From a virus: 23,424 nucleotides of DNA. The stretch is from IMG/VR virus record IMGVR_UViG_3300030118_000853, positions 1-23,424 of that record; one strand, given 5' to 3'. Shown here piece after piece: positions 4,619-11,310 of this stretch. Under the pieces are notes generated by a model. That model saw only the letters and a list, made by a program, of their open reading frames with translations, was not told the DNA's origin and searched no databases. Each line of letters opens with the position of its first letter. Within the stretch, counting starts at the first letter, position 1. The translations under genes and the position numbers were made by a program.

Positions 4619-5121
4619 TAATCAACTATCTCATCCTGACCAAAGACATTACCTTGCTCATAGAAACCAGCCAATTTAAGTACAACTCTTGACATTGCTC
4701 TCTTCTCAGCCATAGCAACAGGAAACTTTTTACCACCTCCCATTAAGTTACTGTCAGAAGCCTCACCAAAACTCATCATATTTCTTATTTCGTTCTTACC
4801 AACCTTCATTGTTGCAACTGCTTTTAAGACTACATGATTCTTATCTAAGTCTAATGTAACTACTTCATATGCAACAGTTATTCCTTGTTTACTTACAATT
4901 TTATCTATACCTGACCTAGTAATAATTACAAAGCCTCTCTTGTCTTTATATACATCTTCTTTGACAAGATTGTTTTCTTTAAATAATCTTCTTAAAGCAT
5001 CCTCTCTTGTTTCAGGAGTTACTTCTACTTGTTCTTGTTTGTTTGATTTTCTACTCATTTCATTGTTGTTTAAGTTATTAATATTTGTTTGTTGTTCATA
5101 CATTTGTTTCATTTTTCCCAT
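4618..5121 (-). CDS. Erf/Rad52-like single-strand annealing protein candidate (167 aa)
   Basis: Residues about 36-165 look like a compact version of the phage annealing-protein group. A beta-rich centre (GFVIITRSGIDKIVSKQGIT, then VVLKAVATMK) is followed by KKFPVAMAEKRAMSRVVLKL, close to the M-A-E-x-R-A-x-x-R-(A/V)-x-L-x-L motif near the C-termini of Erf/Rad52-type and related phage DNA-binding proteins. Such proteins coat ssDNA and anneal complementary strands during phage recombination. The N-terminal 35 residues are Asn/Gln-rich and variable. The length is short for Erf, so assignment to a specific family is tentative. It sits between a 64-aa gene with a clear promoter and a coupled 84-aa gene. 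Confidence 0.55.
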   Translation of the reverse strand: MGKMKQMYEQQTNINNLNNNEMSRKSNKQEQVEVTPETREDALRRLFKENNLVKEDVYKDKRGFVIITRSGIDKIVSKQGITVAYEVVTLDLDKNHVVLKAVATMKVGKNEIRNMMSFGEASDSNLMGGGKKFPVAMAEKRAMSRVVLKLAGFYEQGNVFGQDEIVD

Positions 5122-5146
5122 AGTTATTTAGTTTTTAGTTAGTTTT

Positions 5147-5341
5147 TTATGAAGTATATTGTTTATAAACATTATAGTCTCCATTAAGCCATCTTTCTTG
5201 TGTTTTTAAATTTTTTAAAGTCCACTCGTAAGGTAGTGTAAATAGTTTCTTTATGAGTTTATCTTCTTCAAATTCGTTTAGGTGCATATCATAATCAATT
5301 TCATTCAAAGTTAAAATATGCGTTGGATTTTCTTTTTTCAT
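5147..5341 (-). CDS. hypothetical protein (64 aa), first gene of the replication transcript
   Basis: Family unknown. The protein is small, acidic in its centre (LNEFEEDKL) and aromatic-rich towards the C-terminus (LPYEWTLKNLKTQERWLNG). The ATG at 5339-5341 is preferred over an upstream TTG at 5392, because the upstream extension would cover the promoter. The start lies 22 bases downstream of the -7 element at 5364-5371, so its leader is very short. Confidence 0.6.
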   Translation of the reverse strand: MKKENPTHILTLNEIDYDMHLNEFEEDKLIKKLFTLPYEWTLKNLKTQERWLNGDYNVYKQYTS

Positions 5342-5363
5342 GTCTTTAAGTTTTAAGTTGCGA

Positions 5364-5392
5364 CAAAGATATAAAATTGGAATAAACCACAA
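5364..5392 (-). promoter_or_regulatory. strong Bacteroidota-type promoter of the replication operon
   Basis: On the minus strand TTG (5390-5392) is followed after 18 bases by TATCTTTG (5364-5371), which fits the -33 TTG / -7 TAnnTTTG consensus with ideal spacing. It should drive the 64-aa, annealing-protein, 84-aa, HTH, DnaA-like, SSB and initiator genes. Confidence 0.75.
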
Positions 5393-5422
5393 AACATTTT
5401 TAACATTTTTTTACAAAATGTT
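5393..5422. promoter_or_regulatory. operator-like repeats next to the -33 element
   Basis: The 8-mer AACATTTT occurs at 5393-5400 and 5402-5409, and its inverse AAAATGTT at 5415-5422. The last two form an 8-bp inverted repeat with a 5-base spacer. The first copy touches the -33 TTG. One more inverse copy (700-707) touches the -33 TTG of the promoter at 661-700. Binding of a phage regulator is possible. The A/T-only bias makes some matches expected by chance. Confidence 0.4.
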
Positions 5423-5452
5423 TATTTACTAGATATAAATTGTGTGATGTTT

Positions 5453-6541
5453 TTAGAAATAATGCACAAGTCTAGCCACTTGACCGCTTGTTTTTTCGTG
5501 TAAAAATCCTTCAACTGCCTTTGGAACTCCCACATAACCTTTTCTTGAGTGCCAACTATCAGTGCCTGATGGAGACCTCATATACTCTATAGTAACACCT
5601 ATAAAGTCTTTACCATCTAACCACTTGTGTTTTACCTTGTGATGTAAGTGATGTAAATACCAGTATCTAAACTTAGACTCACTCCACATATGCGGTCTTT
5701 CTTGTGCCATAATTAGTGGTAATTTATCCATCTTTGCACCATCTCCATGTTCAAATCCTATTAGGTTTTTACCATACTGATAATACTTTCTATGTGAAAC
5801 GCTTATATCAAAATTTACATCTTTGTCATTTCTAAACCAACTTTTAAGTGCGTGTGCTAAATGAAAGCCACTTTGATAATCATGGTTACTCATAGAGTGT
5901 ACTACATCTACAGGTGCTATCTCTCTTAACATTTCTATACACTTAACATATAATGCTAAGGCAATCTCAAAGTGTTCCCACCATTTACCATCAACATCTT
6001 GTCTTGTACCTTTTGTAGTTTGGTTGTAAACATTGTCTATGTGCAATACATCATTACCTATGCAGAATAATATTTTTTCTACATCAAACCCTTCTGCCTT
6101 TACTGTTAAGCCTTCTAATCCTTCTAAAACACGCATACAAGCAGTTTCAACGTCATAACCACTACCAGTTTCTAAATCATTTGCATATTTACCTATATGT
6201 ATGTCTGCAGGATTTATTACTAATAAGTGATTGCCATATGTATTTTTTCTTTCTTTTGGAGGGTAGTAAGGTGAGTGTCCTTCTATAAATTTACTTATGT
6301 TTTCTAATAAAAGGTTTTGGTCTAAACTTAAATCTTCTTTTGTAACTACACTAAATCTATATTCTCCACTAGCAGACTGCCAATGTTTTACAGATACTAC
6401 ATCTTTTTTATCTATGCCTCTTTCTTGTAAGTGTATATCAAGAGCAGAGTTACCATTTATAGATGTGTTTTCTCCTCTACTCTCATATATCATTTCAACC
6501 TCCTCTTCAGAAAGTCTCAATCTTTTACCATATTTTTTCAT
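5453..6541 (-). CDS. calcineurin-like metallophosphoesterase with N-terminal HTH-like segment (362 aa)
   Basis: The five motifs of the calcineurin-like phosphoesterase fold are in order: D-x-H at about 113-115 (PADIHIGK), G-N-D at 162-164, N-H-D at 219-221 (MSNHDYQSG), G-F-E-H-G-D at 262-267, and an H-H-L-H cluster at 297-300. These residues would bind two metal ions and hydrolyse phosphodiesters or phosphomonoesters. Residues 1-25 look like the start of a helix-turn-helix. The ATG at 6539-6541 is chosen over a TTG at 6598, which lies beside the terminator. Relatives are widespread in Bacteroidota phages. Roles in DNA processing, as in SbcD/Mre11, or in nucleotide turnover are possible. It stands alone between the terminator at 6590-6624 and the promoter at 5364. 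Confidence 0.85.
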   Translation of the reverse strand: MKKYGKRLRLSEEEVEMIYESRGENTSINGNSALDIHLQERGIDKKDVVSVKHWQSASGEYRFSVVTKEDLSLDQNLLLENISKFIEGHSPYYPPKERKNTYGNHLLVINPADIHIGKYANDLETGSGYDVETACMRVLEGLEGLTVKAEGFDVEKILFCIGNDVLHIDNVYNQTTKGTRQDVDGKWWEHFEIALALYVKCIEMLREIAPVDVVHSMSNHDYQSGFHLAHALKSWFRNDKDVNFDISVSHRKYYQYGKNLIGFEHGDGAKMDKLPLIMAQERPHMWSESKFRYWYLHHLHHKVKHKWLDGKDFIGVTIEYMRSPSGTDSWHSRKGYVGVPKAVEGFLHEKTSGQVARLVHYF

Positions 6542-6589
6542 TGTATTGTTTATTAGTTGTGCTAAAAGTATATAAAAAACAACCCCTTT

Positions 6590-6624
6590 AAAAACCAAAA
6601 GTGAGATGTTATAAACATCCCACT
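6590..6624 (-). terminator. intrinsic terminator at the end of the virion/lysis transcript
   Basis: Minus-strand arms AGTGGGATGTT and AACATCTCACT (6614-6624 and 6600-6610) form an 11-bp stem with one G-T pair and a 3-base loop, directly followed by TTTTGGTTTTT. The opposite direction lacks a T-run, so it acts only on the minus strand. It separates the late block from the metallophosphoesterase gene. Confidence 0.75.
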
Positions 6625-6684
6625 ATTGATAACTATAAACTGTAAACTGAAAACCAGACAGGATTAACCCATCTAAATTGTTTG

Positions 6685-6692
6685 CAAAGATA
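6685..6692 (-). promoter_or_regulatory. possible promoter, -7 element, just after the holin candidate
   Basis: The minus strand reads TATCTTTG, an exact TAnnTTTG match, two bases after the last gene of the lysis block. No TTG is found at the usual distance upstream (nearest spacing 11 bases), so the -33 part is missing. If active, the transcript would meet the terminator at 6624-6590 after some 55-90 bases. It would then either yield a short RNA or read through into the metallophosphoesterase gene. Confidence 0.35.
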
Positions 6693-6693
6693 A

Positions 6694-6972
6694 TTATTTT
6701 TTACAAACATCACAGTTATTACAGGTATTTTTTTCAAATACAGAGAAGCATAATGGTAACACTCCTAACCCTACAAGAATTAAAGAGTTTGTATCTATAC
6801 CATTTTTTTCTATGTATAAACTAGCAGCTAAAACTATTACACCGCTAATAGTTCTTTTGCTACTCCATTTACCTTTTGTGTCTGTAAATAATTCTTTAAC
6901 TGCTTTTATTAATTCAGTTATAGGCTTTATACCTCCTTTTAAAATTGCTTCTGCTATATACTTTTTAAACAT
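6694..6972 (-). CDS. holin-like two-TM membrane protein with C-terminal Cys cluster (92 aa)
   Basis: An amphipathic basic N-terminal half is followed by two hydrophobic stretches, TISGVIVLAASLYI (about 42-55) and SLILVGLGVLPLCFSVF (about 63-79), joined by a short loop. The C-terminus carries CNNCDVCKK, three cysteines with C-x-x-C-x-x-C spacing. Size, topology and position two genes after the endolysin suit a holin or other lysis accessory. The Cys cluster is unusual for a holin and might bind a metal or be redox-active. Its start overlaps the stop of the 53-aa gene (TAATG). Confidence 0.6.
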   Translation of the reverse strand: MFKKYIAEAILKGGIKPITELIKAVKELFTDTKGKWSSKRTISGVIVLAASLYIEKNGIDTNSLILVGLGVLPLCFSVFEKNTCNNCDVCKK

Positions 6973-7133
6973 TATTTTTTCTTTTTATAGTTAGGAATTA
7001 ATGCGTCTATAATAGTGTCTATCCATCCAAAGATTTTGTTGTCTTTTTCTGTTGGAGTTAGATTAGTTATAACTTTAGCAAAAGCCATAAGACCTATTAA
7101 TAACTCTAGCCAATTTTCTGTAATAAAATTCAT
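6972..7133 (-). CDS. small membrane protein, holin candidate (53 aa)
   Basis: This short gene fills the gap between the endolysin and the two-TM protein. It begins MNFITENWLELLIGLMAFAK, with one hydrophobic helix at about residues 7-25. An amphipathic segment (NKIFGWIDTIIDALIPNY) follows and it ends in a tetralysine. Topology and size resemble small class III or pinholin-like proteins and other tiny phage lysis proteins. The stop overlaps the next start by one base. Reading frame, start codon and coupling all support a real gene. Confidence 0.65.
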   Translation of the reverse strand: MNFITENWLELLIGLMAFAKVITNLTPTEKDNKIFGWIDTIIDALIPNYKKKK

Positions 7134-7156
7134 AATATATTTATTTGGTTAATATT

Positions 7157-7534
7157 CTAATTGTAAAGCCAAATTGATGGACTTGGCTTGTCTTTGTTGT
7201 CTATGTCAACATGGATAAAAGTTTTACCTAAACCCATTCTTGTAAATCCAGCATAACCTAAAGCATCTATCATTATTGCTCTAATTTTACTGTTTTTGCA
7301 TTTTATGTCTGCTGCTAAACCTTTTAAATGTGAAGAACTTTTAGATGCCTTTATACCTTTTCTTATTAGCTTTTCGTTGTGTTCTTTACACCTATAACCG
7401 CTACTTATAACAAATGGTGTCTTAGCAAGTTCCCTTGCCATATCTAACATCTCTAATAACTCGTCACTTATGACTGTTTCTTCACAACCACAAGTACAAG
7501 TAAATTCTTTTTTCTTAAAATATTTAAGACTCAT
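7157..7534 (-). CDS. M15-family peptidase, phage endolysin (125 aa)
   Basis: The protein has the zinc D-Ala-D-Ala / L-Ala-D-Glu carboxypeptidase pattern of peptidase family M15. SGYRCKEHNEKL comes first, then SSHLKGLAADIKC with zinc ligands H69 and D76, then FIHVDID with H108 as the third ligand. It would cut peptide cross-links in peptidoglycan at the end of infection. It has no signal peptide, so release would depend on a holin, and two candidate holins follow directly. The N-terminal CTCGCEE segment is a common extra Cys motif in phage M15 enzymes. The start overlaps the upstream stop by one base. Confidence 0.9.
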   Translation of the reverse strand: MSLKYFKKKEFTCTCGCEETVISDELLEMLDMARELAKTPFVISSGYRCKEHNEKLIRKGIKASKSSSHLKGLAADIKCKNSKIRAIMIDALGYAGFTRMGLGKTFIHVDIDNKDKPSPSIWLYN

Positions 7535-8547
7535 TATTTATATTTACTCATTATCTCATCAAAAAAATCAGTAAAGTCTTGCTTAACATCTTCTTCTATA
7601 GTGTACTCTTCTTCTCTTTCTTTCTCTATGTCATCTACATCATAAGTAAACATTATTAGCATTTCTTTATCATCTTCTTCTACTTTTATTTCTAACTCTC
7701 CATCATGATGTAGCTTTTCCATCATCTCTTTTGTAAAGTGAAAGTGATGGTCATGCTCATCATCTCCATAGTATTTTCTTTTCTTTGCCATGTTTTTTTC
7801 TTCTTTAGTTGTTTTCATTGGGTGATTTTCTGGTAGTAAGTCTGTATCATGCTTGCCACTTCTATATTTTCCATTTCTTAAAGCATATAAAAAAGAATTG
7901 CAACGTGCTAGTGCCCACTGGTCAGGCCCTGTAACTCCTTCTCTTACACTTTCAGGATTCGTATAATAAGCACCAACACCTCTTTTAAATACTTTTTCTA
8001 ATTTAGCAACAGTAACCTTTGGATTCCAATCCTTCTTTAAATCTTTCACATCTTCATTATGCTCTTCCATTTTATTTTTCAAGGCTTTTTTTATTCTCTC
8101 GCTAATTTCTGTTTCTTCTTGATTTTTTATAGAATTTTTTGCTTTGTCTATTTGTTCTAACTTTCTAATTGCCCAGTTAACACCTGCATCACCTCCCCAA
8201 GCATCCCACATTATACCACCACAACCTTCATCATATGGCACATCTTTATGCTGTTGGTGTCTTTTAAATGATGCCATACGAGCAATAGTTCTTCTTGTAA
8301 GACTTTCTCTGTTTGCCAACTGTCTAGCTCTTGTCCAGCCCACGATAGTTCCGCAAGAACTACCATTCTCTTCTTTATACTTTATTGCTCTCTTAGCGTT
8401 ATTGGTTGCTGCTTCAGGATAGTCATTATAAGTTTCTTCTGCATAATAATCTTTATTAGCAGTTTCACACTCTGATTTAGAATCATACTGACAGTTGCCA
8501 GTTTGACCAAACTTCCATTTTCCATTTTCACATTCGTAACAAGGCAT
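7534..8547 (-). CDS. multi-domain phage protein of unknown function (337 aa)
   Basis: Four parts are visible. Residues 1-32 hold a Cys-rich segment with C3, C6, C19 and C27. Residues about 44-133 form a conserved block (EAATNNAKRAI, then GWTRARQLANRESLTRRTIARM with a KRHQQHKDVPY and WDAWGGDAG core). Residues about 173-240 form a second block (KVFKRGVGAYYTNPESVR, then DQWALARCNSFLY and DTDLLPE). I recall both blocks from marine phage and phage-like head proteins, as DUF-type domains without known activity. Residues 253-337 are a His-rich then acidic region that could also be made separately from an ATG at 7789-7791. It precedes the endolysin with a one-base overlap. Confidence 0.6.
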   Translation of the reverse strand: MPCYECENGKWKFGQTGNCQYDSKSECETANKDYYAEETYNDYPEAATNNAKRAIKYKEENGSSCGTIVGWTRARQLANRESLTRRTIARMASFKRHQQHKDVPYDEGCGGIMWDAWGGDAGVNWAIRKLEQIDKAKNSIKNQEETEISERIKKALKNKMEEHNEDVKDLKKDWNPKVTVAKLEKVFKRGVGAYYTNPESVREGVTGPDQWALARCNSFLYALRNGKYRSGKHDTDLLPENHPMKTTKEEKNMAKKRKYYGDDEHDHHFHFTKEMMEKLHHDGELEIKVEEDDKEMLIMFTYDVDDIEKEREEEYTIEEDVKQDFTDFFDEIMSKYK

Positions 8548-8558
8548 ATCTATAATTT

Positions 8559-8690
8559 TTATCTTCCCTGACCTCTATAAGTCTTTTTATATCCTCTCTT
8601 TCCTTTAGAGGCATTTTTAGAATGAACGCCTTTACGCTTCTTTCTACCATTACCTCTAAATTCAAAAGTTATTGTTTTCTTTCTAGCCAT
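8559..8690 (-). CDS. basic micro-protein (43 aa)
   Basis: A short reading frame begins MARKKTITFEFRGNG and continues as a Lys/Arg/Gly-rich chain ending TYRGQGR. About 40 percent of its residues are basic, with no acidic residue after E10. It starts 3 bases after the stop of the upstream structural gene and ends 11 bases before the next start, so it fits the operon spacing well. The composition suggests nucleic-acid binding, like small ribosomal proteins or DNA-condensing phage proteins. No family can be named. Confidence 0.55.
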   Translation of the reverse strand: MARKKTITFEFRGNGRKKRKGVHSKNASKGKRGYKKTYRGQGR

Positions 8691-8693
8691 CTT

Positions 8694-9158
8694 CTATGCT
8701 GTTACACACATAAACTCAATGTCAATACCATCTGTATTTGCGTTAGCAGCTATTGCAGTTACATCTGCTAAAGTTCCTACAGTTGTGCTACTTGTTTCTG
8801 CATCCATTTCGTTATCCATTAACAAGTAACTTTCTCCTGCCTTTACTTTAACAAAGTAAGAAGTGTTAGAAGCACCTGTAATTCTTAACTCTAAAAAATT
8901 AGTGTCGTCTAGATTTGTAATTCTAAAGTATTTGTAATTAGAAACATCTACTTGACCTGCTGAATCTGCTGCACCAAAATTCAAAATATCTGTCCAGTTT
9001 CCACCCCTACCTTGACTTTGAATAGCCATCACTCTTTGCACTATCTCTCCATTGCTAGAGTATACCTTATTAACAGTGTTACCATAAGAAACACCATTCA
9101 AACTATAACTTTCTGTTATTGTAACTTGTAAATCTGCTGCTTGTACTGTTGTTGCCAT
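8694..9158 (-). CDS. virion structural protein candidate (154 aa)
   Basis: Beta-rich and Ser/Thr/Asn-rich, with no cysteine except near the C-terminus (EFMCVTA). A central segment YFRITNLDDTNFLELRI, followed by YFVKVKAGESYLL, resembles phage head-decoration and tail-appendage proteins that measure a value at a lattice site. I cannot assign it to one family. It lies in the block of small virion proteins that follows the portal and connector genes. Confidence 0.5.
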   Translation of the reverse strand: MATTVQAADLQVTITESYSLNGVSYGNTVNKVYSSNGEIVQRVMAIQSQGRGGNWTDILNFGAADSAGQVDVSNYKYFRITNLDDTNFLELRITGASNTSYFVKVKAGESYLLMDNEMDAETSSTTVGTLADVTAIAANANTDGIDIEFMCVTA

Positions 9159-9180
9159 ATTTATTATTTATTTTTTTTTG

Positions 9181-9399
9181 TTAATCCTCTTGTGTCCACT
9201 CTGGACTGTCTAAAATTTGCATTATGCTCTCATAATCAAAAGTTATTTTCCCTTCTAAAAAACTAGGAGTTTCACCTTTGAATTTAAGTAATGCTTGACT
9301 TTTGTCATTACTATATCTTAATGTTTCTGCTGAATCTTCTAAGACTTGACTAAAATCTATATTTGGTATTTCTCTTTTTAATATTAAAACGTATTTCAT
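9181..9399 (-). CDS. hypothetical protein in virion block (72 aa)
   Basis: No family recognised. The protein is a short mixed alpha/beta chain starting MKYVLILKREIPNIDF and ending in an acidic SPEWTQED. It follows the LamG gene by one base, so it is probably translated along with it and may be an assembly partner or chaperone for that protein. That link comes only from position. Confidence 0.55.
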   Translation of the reverse strand: MKYVLILKREIPNIDFSQVLEDSAETLRYSNDKSQALLKFKGETPSFLEGKITFDYESIMQILDSPEWTQED

Positions 9400-9400
9400 A

Positions 9401-10138
9401 TTAATTATTATAAGTTGGTGTTGTTGTACTCCAAGTAGGAGTATTTACTAAAGTTCCATTTTTTCCATTTCCACTACTATCTAAAGCTACAGTTCCTGAA
9501 CCTAGTCCAAATCTGTAATAACCTTTTAAACCTGACATATTAGTTATATCCATAGGATAGAATCTAGTAGCTACAGCGTTTGACCTATTTTGTATATACA
9601 AGACATTTGCTGCTGTCAATGGAGTGTTAAATATCGCTACATTACTCATTTTACCATTGAAAAAACCACCACCTGTTAAGTTCTGACCTATATCAGCATC
9701 TAGTAAAGTTCCGCTAAAAGTACCTAAACCTGTAGTTGTTGCTTTCAAAGTACCATCTAAATAAATTTTTAATTCATCTGCTGCTGTACTCCAAGTTCCA
9801 GCCACATGATGCCAAAGTCCATCATTCTCTATTGCATCACTAAATATAGCTTGTTTTAAAGTTCCTCCTGCCTTAAATTCAAATCTCATTTGGTTTGTAG
9901 CGGCGTGATATAATAATGCTATGTAATTTTGTCCATCTACTCTTGTTCTAAAAAGCGTTCCATTAGAAGATGTTGTGTCTAGTTTACACCAAACAGAAAC
10001 AGAACCTTCTAAAGGATTTAAAATACCTACAAGTGCATCAATATTAACACTTTCATCAGTACCATTAAAATCTAAAGAGTAAGTATCAAAAGCCTTATTT
10101 AAGTCAGGCAATCCTAATGCTTGTTTTAAATTTAACAT
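9401..10138 (-). CDS. LamG/concanavalin A-like virion protein (245 aa)
   Basis: Residues about 18-185 match the laminin-G-like (concanavalin A superfamily) jelly roll. Visible landmarks are SLDFNGTDESVNI, the strand GSVSVWCKL, the hallmark GLWHHVAGTW (about 107-116), LKIYLDG (123-129) and a final strand GKMSNVAIFN. The C-terminal YYRFGLGSGTVALDSSGNG is a short repeat often seen after such domains. The protein would sit on the virion surface and bind host glycans, acting as a tail fibre, receptor-binding protein or head decoration. No signal peptide is present. Confidence 0.8.
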   Translation of the reverse strand: MLNLKQALGLPDLNKAFDTYSLDFNGTDESVNIDALVGILNPLEGSVSVWCKLDTTSSNGTLFRTRVDGQNYIALLYHAATNQMRFEFKAGGTLKQAIFSDAIENDGLWHHVAGTWSTAADELKIYLDGTLKATTTGLGTFSGTLLDADIGQNLTGGGFFNGKMSNVAIFNTPLTAANVLYIQNRSNAVATRFYPMDITNMSGLKGYYRFGLGSGTVALDSSGNGKNGTLVNTPTWSTTTPTYNN

Positions 10139-10149
10139 ATTATTATTTA

Positions 10150-10437
10150 TTATGCGTTAGCGTTTCCATCATGCTCTGAATATCCTATACCAATACCACT
10201 TGTTAAAGTTATTGCTGTAATTCTCATAAATAATGTTGTTCCAGCAGGTAAAGTAGTTTGAAGAGCAGATTCACCTGTAACACCATCTGCAGTTATTGAA
10301 GCAACAACAGAGGTTACTGGAAAATGTACTGCATAAAAATCAGTGCTTGTTTGTGCTGCTGTAGTAAACACCTGTGTACCTCCACCTTTACCTAACATTT
10401 CAAATAGTAGTGTATTGTCTGTATCGTATGTACTCAT
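10150..10437 (-). CDS. small virion/decoration protein candidate (95 aa)
   Basis: This Thr/Ala/Gly-rich, predicted all-beta protein begins MSTYDTDNTLLFEMLGKGGG and ends in GYSEHDGNANA. It has no cysteines and no membrane segment. Composition and location between a holin-like gene and the LamG gene point to a head-decoration or tail-appendage component. I cannot name a family. Confidence 0.5.
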   Translation of the reverse strand: MSTYDTDNTLLFEMLGKGGGTQVFTTAAQTSTDFYAVHFPVTSVVASITADGVTGESALQTTLPAGTTLFMRITAITLTSGIGIGYSEHDGNANA

Positions 10438-10459
10438 TTTATTTTATTTTTTTTAATTA

Positions 10460-10693
10460 TTATTCTGTAAATATTTTTATTATAGCACCTAGAGTTATAG
10501 TATATATAACCCACATTGCTTTTACTAATACCTTTCTCATAGATGTGTTTCTGTTTACTCTTGCTGTAACACCTGTATCTGGATTTAGTAGTTTGTCAGT
10601 TATCATATCTAGTTTTGCATCTATATTATCTATCTTACCATTTATAGTGGTTATATCTTTTTTCATTGCTATTATTTCTTCTTTAGTAGTCAT
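10460..10693 (-). CDS. coiled-coil protein with C-terminal TM, XhlA/holin-like (77 aa)
   Basis: Residues 5-40 form a heptad-rich coiled coil (MKKDITTINGKIDNIDAKLD). A short Pro-containing turn and a basic stretch follow, then one hydrophobic helix near the C-terminus (VKAMWVIYTITLGAIIKIF). This layout matches XhlA-like and related phage membrane proteins linked to lysis. It overlaps the previous gene by 11 bases. It lies well upstream of the endolysin, so it may instead anchor a virion or membrane component. Confidence 0.6.
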   Translation of the reverse strand: MTTKEEIIAMKKDITTINGKIDNIDAKLDMITDKLLNPDTGVTARVNRNTSMRKVLVKAMWVIYTITLGAIIKIFTE

Positions 10694-11300
10694 AACACAA
10701 TTCTATAGTAACATTAAAATATACAACTGGTGTTGAGCCGCTTGTTTTTAGCATTGGAAAAATTAAATCTCCAGCAGCAACACTAGGTGCTGTTATTGTA
10801 GTTTCATTTATAGTTTTTAATTTATCGTTATTGCCAGGCATACTTATAGCAATTTCATCTATTACAGTAGGTGTTAAAGCAGTAGAAACATTATCAGCAG
10901 GAGTTACTTTACATATTGCTAAAGTTACTGTATCATTTGTACTTGACACCATCCAACCTCTTATTGATTTTACAGTAGCAGAAGTGTGCGGTATATAAGT
11001 ATCAGTTCTAAAAATATCACTAACATCTAAAGTGGCAGCACCTACAGTTGCACTTCCATAATCTGTATCTATCTCATAAGGAGACTGACCATCTGTTAAG
11101 TTTTTTCTATATTCATAATTAGTTTGACAAGTTGCATAACCCTGCATTTTAAATGTGCTTATTTTTATAAGACTTTTATCTACCCATGTTAAAGTACCAG
11201 TAGTGTCTTTACTACAAAGAGTATCGTTACTAGCAGACTCAAACCCTTTTGGATTGTGTCTGTTTATGTCAGTTAAGTTTTTATGTTCGTTTGAAGCCAT
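10683..11300 (-). CDS. virion structural protein candidate (205 aa)
   Basis: The N-terminus MASNEHKNLTDINRHNPKGF, with a following NDTLCSKD, resembles the start of tail- or head-attached proteins in marine Bacteroidota phages. The remainder is beta-rich, with segments such as SATVKSIRGWMVSS and GDLIFPMLKTSG that suggest a jelly-roll-like domain. The tail NVTIELCYDY contains one of several scattered cysteines. Located just after the head-tail connector gene, it may be a neck or fibre protein. No family can be named. Confidence 0.55.
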   Translation of the reverse strand: MASNEHKNLTDINRHNPKGFESASNDTLCSKDTTGTLTWVDKSLIKISTFKMQGYATCQTNYEYRKNLTDGQSPYEIDTDYGSATVGAATLDVSDIFRTDTYIPHTSATVKSIRGWMVSSTNDTVTLAICKVTPADNVSTALTPTVIDEIAISMPGNNDKLKTINETTITAPSVAAGDLIFPMLKTSGSTPVVYFNVTIELCYDY

Positions 11301-11310
11301 TTATATATTT

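Noticed and set aside
6542-6598. TTG at 6598 as the start of the metallophosphoesterase.
   Set aside because: It begins within the T-run of the terminator, and the added hydrophobic residues are not part of the fold. ATG at 6541 is preferred.
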